Source: Jatrophihabitans sp. (GTDB lineage: Bacteria; Actinomycetota; Actinomycetes; Mycobacteriales; Jatrophihabitantaceae). From it: a DNA stretch of 5,095 bases. The stretch is taken from positions 1 through 5,095 of the forward strand of contig JAOPVG010000529.1 in assembly GCA_025966255.1 (NCBI GenBank). Direction: 5' to 3'. The notes under the pieces are model-generated. The model had not been told where the DNA came from. It made no database searches and worked only from the letters and a program-made list of their open reading frames with translations. Shown in pieces: positions 4,772-5,095 of the stretch. A program made the position numbers and the translations under genes. Position 1 is the stretch's first letter, and the number at the start of each line of letters is the position of its first letter.

Positions 4772-5095
4772 CAGAAGCGGCGTCACCTACGTCAGCGCCG
4801 CGAACTTGCCGCCCATGATCAGGAAGCCGGCCGAGGACGGCGGGGACTCGAGGAGCAAGCGGCTATCGCGCCAGAGCGGCGAAGCCGGCCGAACCGGCAT
4901 TTCCGATGCAGGGCACGCACGTCACCGTCGCAACGAGCGCGCCGACACCAACCGCCGCGACGGCGCAGAATGCCACCCGCCAGCCGAACGCCCGATCAAG
5001 GTGTCGAGCGCGCTTCGGACCGCCCGCGCGGAGCGCCGTACCGGACTGATTCGGTGCGGTGCGGGCGTCAGCCGAGAACGGGCACCTGGAGCGTC
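4772..5095 (-). pseudogene. Degraded MFS (DHA1-type) drug-efflux-like transporter fragment, runs off right edge
   Basis: No intact gene lies right of the tRNA, but pieces of one transporter appear in order on the minus strand. At 4994-5020 one frame reads VRSALDTLI. At 4911-4991 another reads AFGWRVAFCAVAAVGVGAL followed by VATVTCVP, the typical TM5-TM6 stretch of MFS transporters (compare GVPLGTxLGxxFGWRxxFxAVA). This frame is open from the right edge to TAG at 4865-4863. At 4790-4828 a third frame reads GFLIMGGKFAALT, like TM7 of the same family (GFGGxFAAYTYxxPLL). It is cut by TAG (4789-4787) exactly where Tyr is expected, and then continues VTPLL to 4772. At least two frame changes plus a nonsense codon in 320 bp, and nothing resembling TM8-12, argue for a decayed chromosomal gene. 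The family assignment is from memory of the motifs. Confidence 0.5.

Noticed and set aside
1..5095. Second att copy, CRISPR array or insertion sequence within the window
   Set aside because: Scanning by eye found no second copy of the tRNA T-arm/acceptor segment, no regularly spaced repeats and no transposase-like frame.

Overview
The window is GC-rich throughout. Its coding regions end most codons in G or C, and its Shine-Dalgarno sites are of the GGAGG type. This points to an actinobacterium, probably Mycobacteriaceae or a relative such as Gordonia, Nocardia or Rhodococcus; genus is an inference. The layout is one end of a tRNA-anchored integrated element, with chromosomal flank at the right.

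Left to right: (1) an accessory gene on + that runs off the left edge (1-393) and a second small + gene (469-837) whose C-terminus seems displaced into another frame (768-863); (2) a 58-residue minus-strand gene (899-1075) facing them across a hairpin; (3) a divergent + operon (1189-3056) of an unrecognised 254-residue protein coupled by a GTGA overlap to a DnaG-like primase that lacks the usual zinc ribbon; (4) converging on it, a minus-strand tyrosine integrase (3083-4492) with a GntR-type winged helix fused to its C-terminus; (5) tRNA-Arg(CCT) on minus (4586-4658), whose 3' end abuts the start of the integrase gene, the usual arrangement of an att junction; (6) beyond the tRNA, a decayed minus-strand MFS transporter (about 4772-5095), presumably old chromosomal flank.

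The inferred working model is an integrative element (AICE, plasmid-like island or phage satellite; conjugation and capsid genes are not visible). The integrase inserts it at the tRNA-Arg 3' end, and the primase primes its own replication after excision. The integrase's winged helix may act as a built-in regulator or directionality module, since no separate excisionase is seen. A 25-bp imperfect repeat lies the same distance (17 bp) upstream of the Shine-Dalgarno of both visible + transcription units. Its three mismatches fall only in the loop and bulge of a conserved dyad, so it may be a shared operator or leader hairpin of the element. No CRISPR array, rRNA or complete insertion sequence was seen.
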